From Cytobacillus purgationiresistens (GTDB lineage: Bacteria; Bacillota; Bacilli; Bacillales; Cytobacillaceae), in assembly GCF_030813235.1 (NCBI RefSeq), contig NZ_JAUSUB010000015.1, positions 1-64,000 of the forward strand: a stretch of 64,000 nucleotides of DNA. The letters are read 5' to 3'. This document shows, piece by piece, positions 53,373-61,083 of this stretch. The notes beneath the pieces were generated by a model. The model did no database searches and was not told where the DNA came from. It saw only the letters and a program-made list of their open reading frames with translations. Both the position numbers and the translations under genes were made by a program. How positions within the stretch are numbered: the stretch's first letter is position 1; the number at the start of each line of letters is the position of its first letter.

Positions 53373-53421
53373 AAAAAGAAGATGCTTAACCAATCGTCAA
53401 TTTGGTAGGCATCTTCTTTTT
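53373..53421. terminator. Bidirectional terminator
   Basis: AAAAAGAAGATGC / GCATCTTCTTTTT stem with an inner CCAA/TTGG pair, serving rraA and the convergent VanW gene. Confidence 0.9.
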
Positions 53422-53430
53422 GTGGTTAAA

Positions 53431-54357
53431 TCAGTCTATTCCTTGTTGCCCATGTACAGTGATTTCCTGTGGCAGCATTTTCGACGCCTTTGGTACAGTC
53501 CTCGGTTCTATATCAATTTCATCTGAGGATAGGACACGAATGATCATTTGCCCTCCAATCGCTTTTGCGCGAATGAGAATAGGGAAGTCATAGTAATTAA
53601 TAAAAGTAAAATCCGGCCCATACCAGCTGACTGTTGCATCACGGCCCTGCGGCACATACTGAACGCGCTTGCTATGGGAGTAACGTTCCCCGATTTTGAC
53701 TCCAGCACGGTCGACAGCATTAAAGAGGGTTGAGGAAACTTGGCAAATTCCTCCACCAATGTCCTCTGATAATTCACCACGAACAATGACAGGTGCTCGT
53801 GTATAACCGCGCTCCTTTGTCCGTTTACCTACGACTTTATTAAAAGAAAAAGTTTCTCCAGGAAATACTACATGATTATTGATGGCTTCTGCAGCAAGTG
53901 AAATATTATGAGAACGGTTCTTATTTCTGCTATTAAAGTAAGTAATATATTGTCCGATTGGTTTTACGTTGATCTCACTCAATAAGTTGCTATCTACTCT
54001 TGGGGGAACCGATAACATCGGAAGCTCTATTCTAGAAGCGCCCTTTTCATAAAAATAAGCATAGAAATGATCAATTAGGACTTTTCGGTGAAGCTTGCTT
54101 CCCATTTGCTCAGGTATGATTCGGCCAGAATCAGCAATATAAGCATCTATTGGTGGTTCATAGGTTTCTTCATCTAATTTTGCGATGAATTCCTTTAATC
54201 TTTCTATGTCTACAAAGGGAACCCCTGAGTATGGAATCGCATACTCCTCTCGATTCATTTGAGCAATATTTTCATGTTCTTGTTCAATCATCAAACTGTC
54301 TGCAGAACTAGCGGTTGGAAAGAAAAGCAAAAGTCCAATGACCCACGTGATTTTCAA
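53431..54357 (-). CDS. Secreted VanW-family protein (YoaR-like)
   Basis: 308 residues from a TTG at 54357 with GGGAGGTG upstream; this start gives a proper signal peptide (KITWVIGLLLFFPTASSA), whereas the upstream ATG at 54405 has no site. The VanW domain runs ~140-260, with FPGETFSFNKVVGKRT and GGGICQVSSTLFNA; a G5-like tail ends the protein. Similar to B. subtilis YoaR. VanW genes occur in some vancomycin clusters, but the function is unknown. Divergent from liaI with only 166 bp between starts, so possibly co-controlled by LiaR. Confidence 0.88.
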   Translation of the reverse strand: MKITWVIGLLLFFPTASSADSLMIEQEHENIAQMNREEYAIPYSGVPFVDIERLKEFIAKLDEETYEPPIDAYIADSGRIIPEQMGSKLHRKVLIDHFYAYFYEKGASRIELPMLSVPPRVDSNLLSEINVKPIGQYITYFNSRNKNRSHNISLAAEAINNHVVFPGETFSFNKVVGKRTKERGYTRAPVIVRGELSEDIGGGICQVSSTLFNAVDRAGVKIGERYSHSKRVQYVPQGRDATVSWYGPDFTFINYYDFPILIRAKAIGGQMIIRVLSSDEIDIEPRTVPKASKMLPQEITVHGQQGID

Positions 54358-54414
54358 TTGCAACACACCTCCCAGCTTATTATGAACGTTATGGATTGCT
54401 TTCATGTATACCTA

Positions 54415-54441
54415 GTCTCATATTGTCTGCGTCTCAGGTCT
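54415..54441 (+). promoter_or_regulatory. GTCT-repeat region upstream of liaI (candidate LiaR site)
   Basis: GTCT occurs at 54415, 54425, 54431 and 54438, with CTCAGGTCTTAG at the last two. As I recall, LiaR sites in Bacilli contain spaced GTCT/GGTCTTA elements, so this is a good candidate; I have not verified a consensus. A possible -10 TAAGAT lies at 54490-54495. Confidence 0.45.
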
Positions 54442-54523
54442 TAGTGGAAAATCCAGCTCAGGCTCGTTATGAAATTTTTCCTCAAAAGGTAAGATGAATG
54501 TAACAGGAAAGGAGGAAAACGAA

Positions 54524-54874
54524 ATGAAAAAATTCGGATTGATTTTAGCAGGAGGAATTGCAGCGGTCGTATTGCTGGCAAACTTAGGTTCAATTGTCGG
54601 ATTGGTAATTAGCGTTGCTGTTCTTTACTTAGTGTTCAAACAATTTATTAAATCAAATTCAGGATGGGAAAAAGCGGCGTGGGGGATCGTTGGCGTAGTT
54701 CTTCTATCCATCTCTATAGCAAATATCCCAGCAGTAATCGGTATCGCAGCTGCTTATGTTTTATACCTTGTTTATAAACATTGGAATGAAACAAAATCAA
54801 CGATCGTTGAGAAGAAGCAGCAAGATCCATTCGCTAACTTCGAAAAGCAATGGTCAGATATAACAAAAAACTAA
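54524..54874 (+). CDS. liaI: LiaI-like small membrane protein
   Basis: 116 residues from the ATG at 54524 (AAAGGAGG upstream). Three to four short hydrophobic segments (KKFGLILAGGIAAVVLLANL; VGLVISVAVLYLVF; AWGIVGVVLLSISI; IPAVIGIAAAYVLYLV) and a charged tail. Position in front of the PspA-type LiaH and length match B. subtilis LiaI, which anchors LiaH at the membrane. Confidence 0.9.
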   Translation: MKKFGLILAGGIAAVVLLANLGSIVGLVISVAVLYLVFKQFIKSNSGWEKAAWGIVGVVLLSISIANIPAVIGIAAAYVLYLVYKHWNETKSTIVEKKQQDPFANFEKQWSDITKN

Positions 54875-54888
54875 TTTAGAGGAGAGAG

Positions 54889-55542
54889 ATGAAAATGACA
54901 ACCATTTTTGCCCGAATCAAGAATACAGTATTAGCAGATATCAATGAGGTTTTAGATAAAAAGGAAAAAAAGAATCCAATTGCCATGTTAAATCAATACT
55001 TGCGTGAAAGTGAACAAGAAACAGAAAAAGTGCGCAAATTGCTGGAGCGACAATATAAGCTAAAGGAAGAATTTCATCGGGAATATGTTCAGGCTCAAGA
55101 ATTAGCAGAAAAACGCAAGCGTCAAGCTGAAATTGCTTCACAAGCAGGCGAAACAGAGCTTCATGAATTCGCATTAGCAGAATTTGGCCAATATGAAGAA
55201 AGATCACAAAGATTACTCTCGATGCTTGTTGAAGCAGAGAAGCAATTGGCAGAGCTGGAAAGAAAATATGAAGAAATGAAGCTTAAGCTTAAGGATATGC
55301 AAATTCGTCGCATGGAGCTCATGGGTCGTGAAAATGTCACTCGTGCACATACTCAAATGGGTAAGGTGCTTCATAACGAAGAGTATTCCGATCGCTCATT
55401 TTCTAAATTCCAAGAAATTGAATCCTATATTGAGCGTTTAGAAGAACAAGTTCAAAACTCGTATTTCCGCAGCAATATTGATGCGAAAGTGGCAAAGCTC
55501 GAAAAAACATTAAAAAAGGATGACACACTGTCAAATTCTTAA
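54889..55542 (+). CDS. liaH: PspA/IM30-family protein LiaH
   Basis: 217 residues, almost entirely coiled coil and highly charged (KVRKLLERQYKLKEEF, KRKRQAEIASQAGE, ERKYEEMKLKLKD). Family N-terminus TTIFARIKNTVLADINEVLDKKEKK fits PspA/LiaH. It should form large oligomers that brace the membrane during antibiotic stress (bacitracin, vancomycin, daptomycin). Fifteen bp after liaI and ahead of a terminator, so liaIH is the strongly induced part of the operon. Confidence 0.95.
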   Translation: MKMTTIFARIKNTVLADINEVLDKKEKKNPIAMLNQYLRESEQETEKVRKLLERQYKLKEEFHREYVQAQELAEKRKRQAEIASQAGETELHEFALAEFGQYEERSQRLLSMLVEAEKQLAELERKYEEMKLKLKDMQIRRMELMGRENVTRAHTQMGKVLHNEEYSDRSFSKFQEIESYIERLEEQVQNSYFRSNIDAKVAKLEKTLKKDDTLSNS

Positions 55543-55556
55543 AAAAATGGTATGCT

Positions 55557-55588
55557 AAAAAGACGTAGATTGTCTGCGTCTTTTTAAG
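55557..55588 (+). terminator. Terminator between liaIH and liaFSR
   Basis: AAAAAGACG / CGTCTTTTT with an inner GA/TC pair. B. subtilis has the same division, with partial read-through into the regulatory genes. Confidence 0.88.
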
Positions 55589-55650
55589 AGTTAATCAATC
55601 ATGGTTATCATTCAATGGCCGGAGAAACAGCTGCAGAGGAGGGATGCCTA

Positions 55651-56385
55651 ATGTATGAAAAATTTAAAAATGATTATATGGGTTGGATTTTTTTAGTAGG
55701 CATTGTTGTGCTATTTTTAGAAATTGTATTTTTTAATCATGGCGTGGTTTTCTCTCTTCTTCTTAATGCTGGAATGATTTACTTCGGCAGAAAATGGATG
55801 CCAAAGATGACTGGAAAAATCCTATTTTGGCTGGGGATCTTTTTACTCATCATTAGTATTCTCAGCATGATTACTTTTAAATTTCTTTTATTGGCCATTT
55901 TGATTCATTTTCTAATTCAGTTTGCCCAATCGAAAAAGAATCCACAGGAAATCAAGCCGGTAATAAAAGAACCGGTTGTCGATTTAAATAAGGAAACAAT
56001 GGTCAAAAAGAAGTCGGTATTATCAAATGTATTTTTCGGTCATCAAAAAACGCCTGAAACCGTATTTGAATGGAGCGATGTTAATATTCAATGTGGAATG
56101 GGGGATACGGTTATAGATTTAAGCTACACCGTTCTTCCTAAAGGCGAAACAGTTATCATTATTAAAAACCTCATCGGAAATATTCAGGTGCTTGTGCCAT
56201 ATGATGTGGAGGCAAGCATCAATCATTCAGTTATTGCAGGTTCAACTCAAATATTTGAAGTGAGTGAAAAACGAATCTTCAACCAGAACCTTCAAGTGCA
56301 AACAGCTGGATTTGAGCAGGCAAATCAGCGGGTAAAGATTGTTTCTTCCTTATTGGTAGGCGATATTGAGGTGAAGCGAGTATGA
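55651..56385 (+). CDS. liaF: LiaF membrane regulator
   Basis: 244 residues from the ATG at 55651 (GAGGAGGGA upstream). Three to four N-terminal segments, then a C-terminal soluble domain (DUF2154 type) with strands such as FEWSDVNIQCGMGDTVIDLSY (in part) and IVSSLLVGDIEVKRV. In B. subtilis LiaF keeps the kinase LiaS silent. The stop overlaps the liaS start by 4 bp. No liaG gene lies between liaH and liaF. Confidence 0.93.
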   Translation: MYEKFKNDYMGWIFLVGIVVLFLEIVFFNHGVVFSLLLNAGMIYFGRKWMPKMTGKILFWLGIFLLIISILSMITFKFLLLAILIHFLIQFAQSKKNPQEIKPVIKEPVVDLNKETMVKKKSVLSNVFFGHQKTPETVFEWSDVNIQCGMGDTVIDLSYTVLPKGETVIIIKNLIGNIQVLVPYDVEASINHSVIAGSTQIFEVSEKRIFNQNLQVQTAGFEQANQRVKIVSSLLVGDIEVKRV

Positions 56386-57401
56386 ATACTATCCAACGCC
56401 AAGTGCTTATTGGGGTAGGAATTGCTATTCTACTTCTCGCCAGTTTCACTCTATCATTTTCATATATATTTCCTGTGTCTATATCAGATTTATGGAAAAC
56501 ACAAATTATGGATATACCATTTATTATCTTTGTCCCAGGAGTCAGCATTGCTATTGGCATCATGTTCGGTCTTTTATCCGGCTATAGCTGGCAAAGGCAG
56601 CTCAAACAAGTGGACGGCTGGCTCCATCAGGTTGAAGAAGGCCGTCAAATAGATTTAAACGATCATGAAGCGAGCAGCGATTTGCAGCCGATATCAAAGA
56701 GAGTGGATAAAATCCAGAAGCAAATTGTAGAGCAGGCAAAGTTATCGCAGAAGTTAGCGAATGAAAAAGCGGAGGATTTTGATAATCGGATGCAAGAAAT
56801 TATTTTTCAGGAGAGAAATAGGTTAGCAAGAGAGCTGCATGATTCTGTTAGCCAACAATTATTCGCTGCTTCCATGCTCATGTCTGCCATAATGGAGACT
56901 GAAGGTCAATCAGGTGGTTCAGGGACGAAGCAATTAAAGCTGGTGGAGAGTATGATTCATCAGTCGCAGTTGGAAATGAGAGCCCTGCTTTTGCATTTAA
57001 GACCAGTTGCCTTAAAAGGGAAGACCTTAATGGCAGGCATAGAAGAACTATTAGTAGAATTAGTTCAAAAGGTGACGATGGATATAACCTGGAAGGTTGA
57101 AGACTTTCCGCTTGATAAAGGAGTCGAGGACCATTTATTCCGAATTCTTCAGGAATCTGTGTCCAATACACTGCGACATGCCAAGTCGAATTCCCTTGAG
57201 GTGTTATTAATCGAGCGCGATGGCTATGCAATTTTACGAGTAGTGGATGATGGCATTGGTTTCAATGTGGAGGAAGCGAAGGTTGGTTCCTATGGTATGC
57301 AAAATATGTATGAAAGAGCAATGGAAGTAGGCGGTTCGCTGAAGATCATCAGCTTGCCTGATAAAGGAACAAGACTGGAAGTAAAGGTCCCGATTATCTA
57401 G
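56382..57401 (+). CDS. liaS: LiaS sensor histidine kinase
   Basis: 339 residues. Two transmembrane segments (ILLLASFTLSFSYIF; IIFVPGVSIAIGIMFGLLSG) with a very short external loop, a HAMP-like linker, HisKA_3 box QERNRLARELHDSVSQQLF (H~150) and an ATP domain with DDGIGF and GSYGMQNMYERA. Intramembrane-type sensor of lipid II-cycle damage. Confidence 0.95.
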   Translation: MNTIQRQVLIGVGIAILLLASFTLSFSYIFPVSISDLWKTQIMDIPFIIFVPGVSIAIGIMFGLLSGYSWQRQLKQVDGWLHQVEEGRQIDLNDHEASSDLQPISKRVDKIQKQIVEQAKLSQKLANEKAEDFDNRMQEIIFQERNRLARELHDSVSQQLFAASMLMSAIMETEGQSGGSGTKQLKLVESMIHQSQLEMRALLLHLRPVALKGKTLMAGIEELLVELVQKVTMDITWKVEDFPLDKGVEDHLFRILQESVSNTLRHAKSNSLEVLLIERDGYAILRVVDDGIGFNVEEAKVGSYGMQNMYERAMEVGGSLKIISLPDKGTRLEVKVPII

Positions 57402-57431
57402 ATTTTTGTAAGTGACTTGGAGGTGAATCAC

Positions 57432-58064
57432 TTGATTAAAGTATTATTTGTTGACGATCATGAAATGGTGAGAATAGGAGTTTCTTCATATTTAACTGCC
57501 CAGCCTGATATAGAAGTAATCGGGGAGGCTGATAATGGAAGAACAGCGATTGAAATGGCACTTGAATTGAGGCCGGATATTATTCTAATGGATCTAGTGA
57601 TGAAGGAAATGGATGGTATTGAAGCTACTAGAAATATTATAGAGCAATGGCCAGAAGCGAAAATCATCATCGTCACGAGCTTTCTGGATGATGAGAAAGT
57701 ATATCCAGCCTTAGAAGCAGGAGCCACCAGCTATATGCTTAAGACGTCTAAGGCAAGTGAAATCGCCGATGCTGTCCGTCACACATACAAAGGACAATCT
57801 GTATTGGAACCTGAGGTCACTGGAAAAATGATGGTGAAAATGAGGCAAAAAAAAGAACATCCTTTGCATGAAGAGTTAACAGGAAGAGAAATGGAAATCC
57901 TTCTGTTAATCACTCAAGGGAAGACAAATCAGGAAATCGCTGATGAGCTTTTTATCGCCTTAAAAACAGTGAAGACTCATGTCAGTAATATATTAAGCAA
58001 ATTAGATGTCCAAGATCGCACACAAGCAGTGATCTATGCTTTTAAAAATTCATTAGTAAAATAA
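57432..58064 (+). CDS. liaR: LiaR response regulator
   Basis: 210 residues from a TTG at 57432, where GGAGGTGA lies upstream and the sequence [16 protein letters not shown] matches LiaR N-termini. Receiver with D8/D9, D54 and LKTSKA; LuxR-type [24 protein letters not shown]. Activates the lia promoter in B. subtilis. Last gene of the operon, with a terminator at 58071. Confidence 0.95.
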   Translation: MIKVLFVDDHEMVRIGVSSYLTAQPDIEVIGEADNGRTAIEMALELRPDIILMDLVMKEMDGIEATRNIIEQWPEAKIIIVTSFLDDEKVYPALEAGATSYMLKTSKASEIADAVRHTYKGQSVLEPEVTGKMMVKMRQKKEHPLHEELTGREMEILLLITQGKTNQEIADELFIALKTVKTHVSNILSKLDVQDRTQAVIYAFKNSLVK

Positions 58065-58070
58065 ACTGTT

Positions 58071-58100
58071 AAAAGGGCTATCCATGATAAGCTCTTTTTT
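58071..58100 (+). terminator. Terminator after liaR
   Basis: AAAAGGGCT / AGCTCTTTT (one G-U) followed by TT-rich sequence. Confidence 0.85.
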
Positions 58101-58187
58101 GTTGTTTTTAAATACGTAAAAATTTTTAAGTTAGAAAAAAGCCGAGCCTGAGGCAGAGCAAAGTGCTGTGCTTTTCCTATTTCACTA

Positions 58188-58216
58188 TTGCAAAAAAACT
58201 GAAAACCGATTAAACT
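58188..58216 (+). promoter_or_regulatory. Sigma-A promoter of the ABC-F leader
   Basis: TTGCAA (58188-58193), 17-bp spacer, TAAACT (58211-58216), 36 bp before the leader ORF. Confidence 0.55.
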
Positions 58217-58251
58217 ATAAACAATATACAAGAAATGGAGGTGTAATAGAG

Positions 58252-58377
58252 ATGAGTGGAGCTGTTTTAGCGCGTGAAGAATGGATTGAGCATTTAACTA
58301 TTTTTCGTGCAATTTTTCATGAAGTTGCTGTCAACGGGACAAGTATGCCCTTTTTAGCAATTTCATATGAAAAATAA
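58252..58377 (+). CDS. 41-codon leader ORF upstream of the ABC-F gene
   Basis: ATG at 58252 with a strong ribosome site GGAGGTG (58238-58244). The peptide begins MSGAVLAREEWIEHLTIFRA and ends AISYEK; it has no membrane segment or recognised family. It lies alone between a promoter and two tandem intrinsic terminators that precede an ABC-F gene. This is the layout of drug-sensing leader peptides in front of antibiotic-resistance ABC-F genes (vmlR, lmo0919), so it is probably a regulatory uORF whose translation, not product, matters. A longer in-frame version from 58168 lacks a ribosome site. Confidence 0.6.
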   Translation: MSGAVLAREEWIEHLTIFRAIFHEVAVNGTSMPFLAISYEK

Positions 58378-58402
58378 AACAGTGAGAACATCTCTTTATA
58401 CC

Positions 58403-58533
58403 AATATTAAAGCAGGCTGCGGCCGTTTGCTTTAAATATTAAAATGGTGAAATGGGGGCTCAATCAGCTCTCTTTTTTTTCACCCTTTTTAGACCATTGG
58501 GAGGATGCTTTCCTATGGTCTTTTTGTGTTTTT
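58403..58533 (+). promoter_or_regulatory. Attenuator: three hairpins with two tandem terminators before the ABC-F gene
   Basis: Hairpin 1: AATATTAAAGCA (58403-58414) with TGCTTTAAATATT (58428-58440). Terminator T1: GGGGGCT (58454-58460) with AGCTCTC (58466-58472), then eight Us. Terminator T2: AGACCAT-T-GGGA (58491-58502) with TTCC-T-ATGGTCT (58510-58521), then TTTTGTGTTTTT. Competing pairs: GGTGAAA (58446-58452) with TTTCACC (58478-58484), or AATGGT (58443-58448) with ACCATT (58493-58498), the latter breaking T2. The ribosome site GGAGG of the ABC-F gene lies just after. Confidence 0.65.
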
Positions 58534-58559
58534 AAAATATCTATCTGGAGGAAACAGTT

Positions 58560-60443
58560 ATGATTATTTGCAGTGGACAGCAAGTGGGCAAGATGTATGG
58601 GGGAACCAATATATTTGAAGATCTTCAATTTGAAATACATGAAAAAGCAAGAGTAGGTCTTGTCGGCAGAAATGGCAGCGGAAAAACAACCTTATTCAAA
58701 TTGCTTGCGAAGGCGGATACACCGGATTCAGGCGTTATTCATTGGCAGAAAGGCTGTGAAATTGGTTATCTCGCACAAATACCCCAATTCGCAAAAGGAA
58801 CAACAGCAAAGGATGTACTAAAAACAGCGTTTAAGGATTTATTGGAAATTGAGCAAAAAATGAAAGCAATTGAATTAATGATGAGCAATGAAATACAAAC
58901 AGATGAACTTGATAGGCTTATTAAAGAATATGGGGAACTGCAAGAGAGTTTTACGAATCAACAAGGATATGATATGGAAGCCAATGTTGAACGTGTGGCG
59001 AATGGATTAAATATCAGGGGATTATTGAAAAAAGACTTTGACCGCTTAAGTGGAGGAGAGAAGACCAAGGTCAGCTTAGGACAGCTTTTACTAAAGAAAC
59101 CACAGCTTTTGCTTCTTGATGAGCCGACGAACCATTTGGATATGTCAGCTGTAGAGTGGTTATCAAAGTTTCTAAATGAATCGGATGGTACGGTGGTGGT
59201 CATTTCTCATGATCGTTATTTTCTAGATGAAACGGTTAACCACATTTTAGATCTTGAAGATGGTGAGTTGACCCAGTATCATACAAACTACTCTGGATAT
59301 GTGAAGGAGAAGGAAGAAAGGCTACTAATAGAATTTCAACATTATGAGGAGCAGCAAAAAAAGATTAAGAAAATGAAAGAAACGATTAAAAGATTGAGAG
59401 AATGGGCAAATCAAGCCAATCCGCCGAATGCAGGACTTCATAAGAGAGCAAGCAGTATGGAAAAGGCATTAAATCGAATGGAAAAGCTCGACCGGCCGAT
59501 ACTGAATCGTAAAAAAATCAGTATGGAACTGGATGTTTCAGGTAGAAGCGGCAAGGATGCTGTAATCCTTAAAGATGTAGCAATGGGGTTTGGCAACACC
59601 GTACTGTTTGATAACGTACAAATGCATATCCGCTATCAGGATCGTGCAGTCATCGTCGGTGATAATGGCACAGGTAAATCAACTTTATTTAAAATTATTC
59701 TACAGGAAATGAAGCCAGATACCGGGGAAGTAAGAATCGGAAGCAATCGGAAAGTGGGTTATTTATCTCAGCATGTTTTTACTCATAATGGATACGAACA
59801 GTTGAGTGTGATAGAGGCTTTTCGTGAAAATTTTTCTGTGACAGAGGGGGATGCTCGGCACATTTTAGCCAAATTTCTTTTTTATGGACACGCTGTGTTT
59901 AGGAAGGTGAACCAATTAAGCGGAGGCGAACGAATGAGATTGCGTTTAGCTCAGCTCATGCATGAGGATATTAACTTCCTTGTACTGGACGAACCTACCA
60001 ATCATTTAGACATTGAATCAAGAGAGGTGCTAGAAGAGGCGTTAGATGACTTTGCTGGAACCATCCTAGCGGTTTCTCATGATCGTTATTTTATCAAACG
60101 GCTGTTCAACAAAGTCTTTTTCATTGATCAGCAGAAAGTTTTCTTTTTCGATGGAGAATTCACATGGGCAAGTCAAAAGCTAAAAGAACAGAAAATGCTA
60201 GAAGAGACGAAACAGGAGCCAAAAGCAAGAAGCCTAAGAGAAAGGAAAACAAAAGAGGTTGTGTCTGTTAGCTTAGTTGAAGTTGAGAAAGACATTGAGC
60301 ATGTGGAAATACTGCTGAAGAAATTAAATGGGGATCTCGCTTTAGAAACGTCTTTGGATCGTCTACAAATTCTATATCAGGAAAAAGAAGAAATGGAGCA
60401 AAAAAAACGCAAGCTCTATGAAACATGGGAATTGCTTATATAA
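58560..60443 (+). CDS. ABC-F family ribosome-associated ATPase
   Basis: 627 residues, two ABC cassettes and no membrane segment. Walker A GRNGSGKTT (~36) and GDNGTGKST (~365), signatures LSGGEKTKVS and LSGGERMRLR, Walker B LLLLDEPTNHLD and LVLDEPTNHLD. The inter-domain linker (~245-320, KIKKMKETIKRLREWANQ) is long and charged, the part that reaches the peptidyl-transferase centre in resistance-type ABC-F proteins; a coiled C-terminal extension follows. ABC-F proteins either aid translation (EttA/YfmR type) or displace ribosome-binding antibiotics (VmlR/Vga/Lsa type). The attenuator-like leader favours the second group; the substrate class cannot be told. Confidence 0.9.
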   Translation: MIICSGQQVGKMYGGTNIFEDLQFEIHEKARVGLVGRNGSGKTTLFKLLAKADTPDSGVIHWQKGCEIGYLAQIPQFAKGTTAKDVLKTAFKDLLEIEQKMKAIELMMSNEIQTDELDRLIKEYGELQESFTNQQGYDMEANVERVANGLNIRGLLKKDFDRLSGGEKTKVSLGQLLLKKPQLLLLDEPTNHLDMSAVEWLSKFLNESDGTVVVISHDRYFLDETVNHILDLEDGELTQYHTNYSGYVKEKEERLLIEFQHYEEQQKKIKKMKETIKRLREWANQANPPNAGLHKRASSMEKALNRMEKLDRPILNRKKISMELDVSGRSGKDAVILKDVAMGFGNTVLFDNVQMHIRYQDRAVIVGDNGTGKSTLFKIILQEMKPDTGEVRIGSNRKVGYLSQHVFTHNGYEQLSVIEAFRENFSVTEGDARHILAKFLFYGHAVFRKVNQLSGGERMRLRLAQLMHEDINFLVLDEPTNHLDIESREVLEEALDDFAGTILAVSHDRYFIKRLFNKVFFIDQQKVFFFDGEFTWASQKLKEQKMLEETKQEPKARSLRERKTKEVVSVSLVEVEKDIEHVEILLKKLNGDLALETSLDRLQILYQEKEEMEQKKRKLYETWELLI

Positions 60444-60450
60444 ACGATGA

Positions 60451-60500
60451 AGAAGAAGCTTTTAACCGCGTAATAAAGGTTAATCGCTTCTTCTATTTTT
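60451..60500 (+). terminator. Terminator after the ABC-F gene
   Basis: AGAAGAAGC / GCTTCTTCT with an inner TTAACC/GGTTAA, then TATTTTTT. Confidence 0.88.
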
Positions 60501-60544
60501 TAGCTTTACTGACATAAGAATAATCAAAATAATAACGCTGGCAT

Positions 60545-60891
60545 TTAAAAAGAGGTTATAGGGATGATTTCATTCATTACCTTATATTTCTTTTGTATGA
60601 AAATTGCATTAACCTGAGCGGCCAAGAAAAGGACGATGCTGGAAATATACCATCCTTGCGCAAAGAGAAAAGTGTTGATAAACCCTAGTATAAGACCAGT
60701 AAATAGTAATAAGAGACTCCATACTTTACAAGCTTTTCAATTTGATGATTGAGCTTTAAAGAAAAGCGAGCTGGCTCAGCTGACTGGGGTGTCCGAGTGA
60801 GCAGGGGCAACAAGGAGCTATCACCTAATCCGGCAACTGCGGCAATGATATGAATGAGTAAACAAAACCATATAGACCCATGTATAATCAT
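60545..60891 (-). pseudogene. Frameshifted small membrane protein (DUF2269-like)
   Basis: From the ATG at 60891 the frame reads WFCLLIHIIAAVAGLGDSSL then LLPLLTRTPQSAEPARFSLK and stops at 60685. Shifting one frame near 60715 continues with LLLLFTGLILGFINTFLF and AQGWYISSIVLFLAAQVNAI up to a stop at 60545. The two pieces together make a plausible ~115-residue four-helix membrane protein like the DUF2269-type group. There is no good ribosome site. A decayed gene, or a sequencing error at one base. Confidence 0.55.
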
Positions 60892-61083
60892 TCATCCGTT
60901 TTAAATTTATTGCAATCACTACTATATACAAGCAACAGAGTGAAAATACCTGTTTGTTAAAAATATTTACTTCTCAAGTCTAAATGAAGGTTTGTTGATT
61001 AAGGGATATATTTTGGAGGCTAGTCTCATATCATGAAAAAAGGACAAGGTTTTAATAATAGGCAGACATAAAGGAGAGGCAAA

